Shown here piece after piece: positions 59,289-64,000 of a DNA stretch of 64,000 bases. The notes under the pieces were generated by a model. The model saw only the letters and a program-made list of their open reading frames with translations, did no database searches and was not told where the DNA came from. A program made the position numbers and the translations under genes. Location of the stretch: assembly GCA_002011125.2 (NCBI GenBank), contig MTMF02000009.1, positions 1,850,286 to 1,914,285 of the forward strand, written 5' to 3'. The stretch comes from Candidatus Hydrothermarchaeum profundi. Its GTDB lineage: Archaea > Hydrothermarchaeota > Hydrothermarchaeia > Hydrothermarchaeales > Hydrothermarchaeaceae. Each line of letters starts with the position of its first letter. Position 1 is the stretch's first letter.

Positions 59289-60808
59289 GATTTGAAATGG
59301 ACGCGAGGTTCATCTGCAGTGGAAGTGTAAAGAGCGAGATTATCGATAACCTGATGAAAACCAAAGTTCCGGTACTTCTTCAGAAAGGAGCTCCTAATGG
59401 CGAAGGAGGAAAAGTGCTTTCATACTCCATTGAAGGTGATGTTATAAAGATTACACTTTCTTCAGGCAGATATGTAAGACCGCATGACGCTATAATGAGG
59501 ATTAATAAACTCCTATCAGCTGAACTTGGAAAATCTCAACACATCGGGATAAGAAAGATTGAAGTGGACCGTTATGAGATCTGGTATAATCTGACTCAAA
59601 AAGCCCTAGGAGAGATTAAACTCCCGTTTACTCGAAAAATTGAGTTCACTAATAGTGAAGCCCATATATTACTGACTGACATCGACCAAGAAGCCCTAGA
59701 AAACAAATATATAGATAGACTCCTAAAGAGACTTGAAGAAAAAATAAGGCATCAGTATACCGCAGGTAAAGGGGAGTATATCGAGACAGTTCGTAGAAGT
59801 ACACCAAAACTCCAGCAATATAGAATGCAGGAGGACCCAACGCAGGAGTTAATGAATAAAAAATGGGTACATCGATTCGGAACAGGTATTTGGACAATTC
59901 TACCCCCATATGCTGCACTGATGCGCGCTATCGAAGAGCTTATTATAGAAAAAGTTGCTAAGCCTCTAAGCTTTCAAGAGGTGTTTTTACCGAAGATAGT
60001 GCCGCTTGAAGTTCAAAGGAAGAAGGGTCAACTTGCTGGAATACCTAATGAAATATGGTGGGTCTGCCCTCCTAGATCAAGAGATCCTGCAGAATGGGAG
60101 ACATTCTCAGACTACGTAAAGATAACCGGTAAAGACGCCTCCGAAGAACTTTATAGAAACCTTGGAAGCCCGATGTTTTCTTTAGCTTATGCCCAATGCG
60201 AGCCCTTTTACGATATATGGGAAGGAAAAGTTATAGACGGCGAAAAGTTGCCCATAAAATTCATAGACAGATATGGGCCTACCTGGAGATATGAAGCAGG
60301 CGGCCTTAAGGGGTTGGAGAGATTAACTGAATTTAAAAGAATAGAGTTTACGTGGCTCGCTTCACCCGAGGAAACAGTTGAAATTAGAGATGAGGTTAGG
60401 GATAAGTGTCTCGAAATTATAGATCAGATATTCGAAATGGAGTGGAGACTAGATGCGACTACCGCCATATATTTAGAACATGCAGGAGAAAAAGTTGAGA
60501 AAGAAGAAAGGAATTACGTCAGAACATATGATTTAACGGTCCTGCTCCCATTTGAAACATCTTCTAGACCTGAAAAAGAACTTGAGATCTCAAGTTTTCA
60601 TGTGCATGAGGACTTTTACGCCAAGAATTTCCATTGGAAAGAGAAGAAGGGTAGGCCATTGTGGTCTGGTTGCGCAGGTATAAGTCCTACAAGGTGGGCT
60701 TATGTCTTTGTAATACGTCACGGTTTAGAGTTTGATGATTGGCCAAAGGAAATAAAGCAGTATATTGGAGATAAGTTGCCGAGTTTACCGGAAAATCTTT
60801 TCATGTAA
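59285..60808 (+). CDS. serS: Type-2 (methanogen-type) seryl-tRNA synthetase
   Basis: A 507-aa class II synthetase of the rare zinc-dependent SerRS type found in some methanogens, distinct from the common form. The zinc-site cysteines are visible in AYAQCEPFYD (about residue 311) and WSGCAGISPTRW (about residue 464), with Glu in FKRIEFTW between them. The N-terminal domain (VLLQKGAPNGEGGKVLS) also matches the Methanosarcina barkeri enzyme (502 aa). I chose ATG 59285, which overlaps pcc1. It charges tRNA-Ser. Confidence 0.93.
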   Translation: MRFEMDARFICSGSVKSEIIDNLMKTKVPVLLQKGAPNGEGGKVLSYSIEGDVIKITLSSGRYVRPHDAIMRINKLLSAELGKSQHIGIRKIEVDRYEIWYNLTQKALGEIKLPFTRKIEFTNSEAHILLTDIDQEALENKYIDRLLKRLEEKIRHQYTAGKGEYIETVRRSTPKLQQYRMQEDPTQELMNKKWVHRFGTGIWTILPPYAALMRAIEELIIEKVAKPLSFQEVFLPKIVPLEVQRKKGQLAGIPNEIWWVCPPRSRDPAEWETFSDYVKITGKDASEELYRNLGSPMFSLAYAQCEPFYDIWEGKVIDGEKLPIKFIDRYGPTWRYEAGGLKGLERLTEFKRIEFTWLASPEETVEIRDEVRDKCLEIIDQIFEMEWRLDATTAIYLEHAGEKVEKEERNYVRTYDLTVLLPFETSSRPEKELEISSFHVHEDFYAKNFHWKEKKGRPLWSGCAGISPTRWAYVFVIRHGLEFDDWPKEIKQYIGDKLPSLPENLFM

Positions 60809-60909
60809 AAGTATTTTTCTATTATTTTATTTGTAAACACAAAATTCTAAAATTTATGTGCATAATAGTTAATTATTTGCACATATATTATATATATTTG
60901 GGAATTAAA

Positions 60910-61224
60910 ATGACAAAATGGGTTAAAAACAATGATTTAGAATACCTCTTCATGAGGAAGGAGAGGAGTTACCAAGGGTTGTCCCCACATATAACGCCAC
61001 ACCTCCCTAAACCCCCCAAACCCCTGAGAAGGAGGATTTGGAGAGCGGTACTGACTCATCCTATTTTTCTGAAATCCTCCTACAACCGCTCTCCATCCTC
61101 TTTCAAATTTAAGAAAAGTAGTTTATTCACTCTTAAAGAAAAAATAGGAGACATAAAACTTGTAGAAATAATGTATTGGAGCAAAAATAACATTAATAAC
61201 TTGAAAGAGATCTTGGGGGAATAA
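60910..61224 (+). CDS. Doubtful 104-aa ORF spanning an inverted-repeat cluster
   Basis: An ATG at 60910 opens 104 codons, basic and Pro-rich (LSPHITPHLPKPPKPLRRR), with no family I recognise. The preceding spacing and the inverted repeats at 61031-61094 inside it argue that this may be non-coding. The end (KIGDIKLVEIMYWSKNNINN) looks more protein-like. It abuts the convergent methyltransferase gene. Confidence 0.3.
   Translation: MTKWVKNNDLEYLFMRKERSYQGLSPHITPHLPKPPKPLRRRIWRAVLTHPIFLKSSYNRSPSSFKFKKSSLFTLKEKIGDIKLVEIMYWSKNNINNLKEILGE
61031..61094. repeat. Crossed inverted repeats (two mutually exclusive hairpins)
   Basis: GGAGGATTT (61031-61039) is complementary to AAATCCTCC (61072-61080), and the adjoining GGAGAGCGGT (61040-61049) is complementary to ACCGCTCTCC (61085-61094). 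The arms are in A-B-A'-B' order, so the two stems cross and cannot both form as nested hairpins. They could be alternative RNA structures or remnants of a rearranged palindrome. Confidence 0.55.
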
Positions 61225-61725
61225 CTAGTAGGACCTGCCTACCTCATATATGAATATTCGTGGAACATCTTTTATTTCTGTCCATCCTCGAATATAAAAC
61301 TCATATGATACTACTCTTGTTCCTTGTTTCAGCTCCTTTTCTAATAACGGCGCAAGATTAGGATACATCTCGTAGCTTAAATATAGCGCCAAAACATCGC
61401 AATTTCTTACAGCATATGGCTTCTCGTTTTCATGGCCTAAATGCGCCCAGAATCTTGGAGAAAAAATATCATCACATATAATAGTCACCAGCTCTTCTAA
61501 TCCCTCTTTTTTTACCCTTTCCTCTGCCCTTTTTGCTAGTAATGGATTAATCTCTATGCCAACGCATCTTGCTTTAAATTCCCTTGCCCCAACCAGCAGG
61601 ATATTACCTTCGCCACAGCCTAAATCAAAAAGAATTTCATCTTGCTTTAAATCTACTTCCTTAAGCATCTTCTTTGCTACATCTTCTGGAGTAGGATGAT
61701 AAGGAGCCCTAGGGATACTATCCAT
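61225..61725 (-). CDS. SAM-dependent methyltransferase
   Basis: A 166-aa Rossmann methyltransferase. Motif I is ILFDLGCGEGNIL (about residues 31-43), followed by CVGIEINPLLAKRAEER and an acidic motif II (IICDDIF). I chose the ATG at 61725-61723, since the upstream extension is only hydrophobic residues. The N-terminal YHPTPEDVAKKM is typical of small archaeal methyltransferases that act on proteins or RNA. The substrate is unknown. It ends with TAG and abuts the preceding convergent ORF. Confidence 0.85.
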   Translation of the reverse strand: MDSIPRAPYHPTPEDVAKKMLKEVDLKQDEILFDLGCGEGNILLVGAREFKARCVGIEINPLLAKRAEERVKKEGLEELVTIICDDIFSPRFWAHLGHENEKPYAVRNCDVLALYLSYEMYPNLAPLLEKELKQGTRVVSYEFYIRGWTEIKDVPRIFIYEVGRSY

Positions 61726-61780
61726 ACGATCGGTGCTAGGAATGATAAAATATAAATATATTTTGAATATCAAGAATTTT

Positions 61781-62131
61781 ATGCTTCGAGAAATCAACGC
61801 AATAGAACATGGCAGAAACATGTACATAAATTATACTATGGCGAACACTCATGACCTTCAGGAGGGGGACATTCTCGTAGGAGAGATTAAACGCCACTTC
61901 GATAGTCGGAGAAGATTGAAAAATGTGATTAATAAGCCCTTCGAAGTAGTGTTGAGAAGTACAAGATGGATTGAATTTGACAGAGACCTACCAGAGTTTT
62001 CCAAGTATGATATCCAAGAAGACGACTATATTGAAGTAATATTTAAAGAACTCAGACGGGGAGACGAGACAATAGAAATTTTCCCAGGCGAAAACAGGGA
62101 ATACCTTGACTTCGACCCTGATGAGGAGTAA
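61781..62131 (+). CDS. Acidic protein of unknown function
   Basis: A 116-aa protein with a predicted beta-strand pattern (FEVVLRSTRWIEFDRDL) and an acidic end (YLDFDPDEE). No family is recognised. Start choice is uncertain: ATG 61781 sits about 25 bases after a TATA-like TATAAATATATTTT and would be leaderless, while ATG 61838 gives the part that looks most conserved. It is divergent from the methyltransferase gene. Confidence 0.5.
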   Translation: MLREINAIEHGRNMYINYTMANTHDLQEGDILVGEIKRHFDSRRRLKNVINKPFEVVLRSTRWIEFDRDLPEFSKYDIQEDDYIEVIFKELRRGDETIEIFPGENREYLDFDPDEE

Positions 62132-62144
62132 TGTACGGCTTAGA

Positions 62145-62987
62145 TTACTCGATTATTTCTTCAATTTTTTGTACTATCTCTATAAAAGCCTTTGATGAGG
62201 GAGAATCGTGCTTTAAAACAAAAGGCGTTCCATTATCACTCGTTTCAACAATCCTTGGATCAAGCGGAATTCGGCCAAGGAAAGGTACCCCATACTCTTT
62301 AGCGAGTTTCTCCCCATTCCCCGCCTTAAAAAGATTTATCTTCTCACCGCAATGAGGACACACAAGCCCGCTCATATTCTCTATTATTCCTATAACCCTG
62401 ACCCCCATCTCTCTAGACATTACAATACCTTTTCTTGCATCAAGTAAAGCTACTTCTTGGGGAGTGGTAACTGTTATCACGCCATCCATGTCATCTTTCA
62501 AGAACTGCATTATACTTAATGTCTCATCACCCGTACCAGGAGGTAGATCCACAATCAAATGATCTAACTCGCCCCAAACAACGTCTGCTAGAAACTGTTC
62601 TATCATCCCCATTATCAAGGGGCCTCTCCATATTACTGCCGATTCTTCAGTAGGCATGAGCAGAGCCATGGATATTAAGCTTATATCGCCTATTTCAGCT
62701 GGGAATATGCCCGCGGGAGTAACATTTGGAGGCATCGGCTTAATTCCTAACATCTTCGGAACATTTGGCCCGGTTATATCAGCATCCAGAATACCTACTT
62801 TGTATCCTTTTAATGCTAATGCTTGAGCTAGGTTAACTGTGACTGTGGTCTTGCCTACCCCTCCTTTTCCGCTCATAATAACTAGCTTATGCCTTATATG
62901 ACTCATCCGGCCCTTAATTGCCTCTATATTTGTTAATTCTTCAAAATCCTCCTCAGAGGGCTCATTGTATAGGTCTTTAAAATCCAT
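62145..62987 (-). CDS. mrp: Mrp/Nbp35-family P-loop ATPase, Fe-S carrier
   Basis: A 280-aa ATPase of the Mrp/ApbC/NBP35 group that carries iron-sulfur clusters to target proteins. The deviant Walker A is [10 protein letters not shown] (about residues 39-48), then DADITGPN (about 67-74) and DLPPGTGDE. The C-terminal CPHCGEK (CxxC, about residue 215) binds a bridging [4Fe-4S] cluster in a dimer. Iron-sulfur demand here includes RamA, HdrD-like and radical SAM proteins. Confidence 0.93.
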   Translation of the reverse strand: MDFKDLYNEPSEEDFEELTNIEAIKGRMSHIRHKLVIMSGKGGVGKTTVTVNLAQALALKGYKVGILDADITGPNVPKMLGIKPMPPNVTPAGIFPAEIGDISLISMALLMPTEESAVIWRGPLIMGMIEQFLADVVWGELDHLIVDLPPGTGDETLSIMQFLKDDMDGVITVTTPQEVALLDARKGIVMSREMGVRVIGIIENMSGLVCPHCGEKINLFKAGNGEKLAKEYGVPFLGRIPLDPRIVETSDNGTPFVLKHDSPSSKAFIEIVQKIEEIIE

Positions 62988-63180
62988 CTATGTCTAAGAT
63001 ACTTACTCTTCATTAAAAAAATTTAGGAAGAAGCTTTTCTTTGTAGAGAGTTAACACAAGGATTACTGGCTTCTCATGGTGCATCTACTTTCCCCTTTAT
63101 CCCATTCTCTCTACACGGCCACATTGAAAATTAAAAATATAAATTCAGAAAATATAACGAAAAAGAAGGAGAAAAACAAA

Positions 63181-63585
63181 ATGAAACTCTCACGATTAGG
63201 AGAAGTAAAAGTCAAACAATTAATGACGAAATACATACTCATGGTACAACCAGAAATGACAGTACTAGACGCCATGGAACGCATGATAGAAAAAAACTTC
63301 AGATGCGTATTCGTTGTCAGGGAAACTCCTTACCAAGAGTTAGGGATAGTAACACGATTCGATATTATGGCAAAGGTCCTCGGAAAAGGACTAAACCCTC
63401 TAGAAGTAAGCCTAAGTGAAATACTTGAAAAAAAGATGTACTACATCGACGCAGAGAAACCAGTAAGAGAAGCGGCAGAGATAATGGGAGAAAACCAGAT
63501 CTGCCACCTACCAGTTAAAGAAAACGAGAGAGTCGTAGGAATAATTAGCAGCTCAGATATATTCAAACTATATCTAAAAAAGTAA
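63181..63585 (+). CDS. CBS-domain pair protein
   Basis: A 134-aa protein consisting of two CBS domains (VKQLMTKYILMVQPEMTVLD, then VREAAEIMGENQICHLPV), likely a nucleotide-binding sensor. I chose ATG 63181, with AAGGAG upstream. The longer frame from 63076 lacks support. The partner is unknown. It lies directly upstream of the 23S rRNA gene, convergent. Confidence 0.85.
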   Translation: MKLSRLGEVKVKQLMTKYILMVQPEMTVLDAMERMIEKNFRCVFVVRETPYQELGIVTRFDIMAKVLGKGLNPLEVSLSEILEKKMYYIDAEKPVREAAEIMGENQICHLPVKENERVVGIISSSDIFKLYLKK

Positions 63586-63624
63586 GCTTACATAAGCCTA
63601 GCCGATCTAACGCCTATTCCAACA

Positions 63625-64000
<376 letters not shown>

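Overview
The window comes from an archaeon. It encodes archaeal-type information genes (Orc1/Cdc6, Hel308, TFE, archaeosine TGT, Trm56, S15, KEOPS Pcc1), archaeal cofactor genes (CofG/CofH and Mtd) and archaeal tRNAs without an encoded CCA. Its most telling content is a methylamine-using gene set of the kind known from methylotrophic methanogens: three corrinoid proteins (MtmC, MtbC, MttC), three methyltransferases each interrupted by one in-frame TAG at the position of pyrrolysine (MtmB codon 202, MtbB codon 354, MttB codon 333), and the activase RamA. No mcr, mtbA, pylS, pylB, pylC, pylD or pylT was seen, so methanogenesis itself cannot be claimed. Bacterial-type MetF/MetV beside Mtd, a rare type-2 seryl-tRNA synthetase and GC-rich tRNA stems on an A+T-rich background suggest an uncultured, possibly thermophilic lineage of broadly euryarchaeal type. 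A closer placement is not possible from sequence reading alone.

Layout. 1-8 kb: thyX (partial), a PfkB kinase, Hel308, a nickel permease, a thioredoxin lipoprotein and an HdrE/HdrD-like membrane pair. 8-9.3 kb: a strongly initiated CMD/AhpD-like protein, then DsrE- and TusA-like sulfur carriers. 9.3-10 kb: a decayed AbrB/PIN toxin-antitoxin locus. 10-17.3 kb: Mtd, CofH/CofG, a BrnT-like toxin with a 48-aa partner, and MetV/MetF. 17.3-26.6 kb: ClC channel, sugar nucleotidyltransferase-cupin fusion, Orc1, Trm56, TFE, an HD protein, an ACT regulator and a Co/Ni transporter (CbiMNOQ) behind a NikR-like operator. 26.7 kb: tRNA(CAU).

27.7-56.2 kb is a methylamine region: mtbC-mtbB, MoxR/VWA, a 194-aa gene with a DUF2284 gene, ramA, mtmCB with an Amt-type transporter and a small membrane protein, mttC-mttB, a large PAS/DUF835/winged-helix sensor-regulator, and an NCS1-type permease with two small membrane proteins. 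Housekeeping genes sit inside it (tgtA, DedA, tRNA-Val, alcohol dehydrogenase, USP/SulP). 56.3-63.6 kb is an information-processing block (XTP pyrophosphatase, S15, RecJ-like, Pcc1, SerRS, methyltransferase, Mrp ATPase, CBS protein). The window ends in the 3' part of a 23S rRNA gene on the minus strand.

How it fits together (inference): transporters import mono- and trimethylamine, each MtxB moves a methyl group to its corrinoid partner, and RamA reactivates oxidised corrinoid. CbiMNOQ and the nickel permease supply metals. MetF/MetV, Mtd and the F420 genes would handle the C1 unit at the methyl and methylene level. TAG is also the normal stop of 17 of about 75 genes here, so it is a dual-meaning codon.
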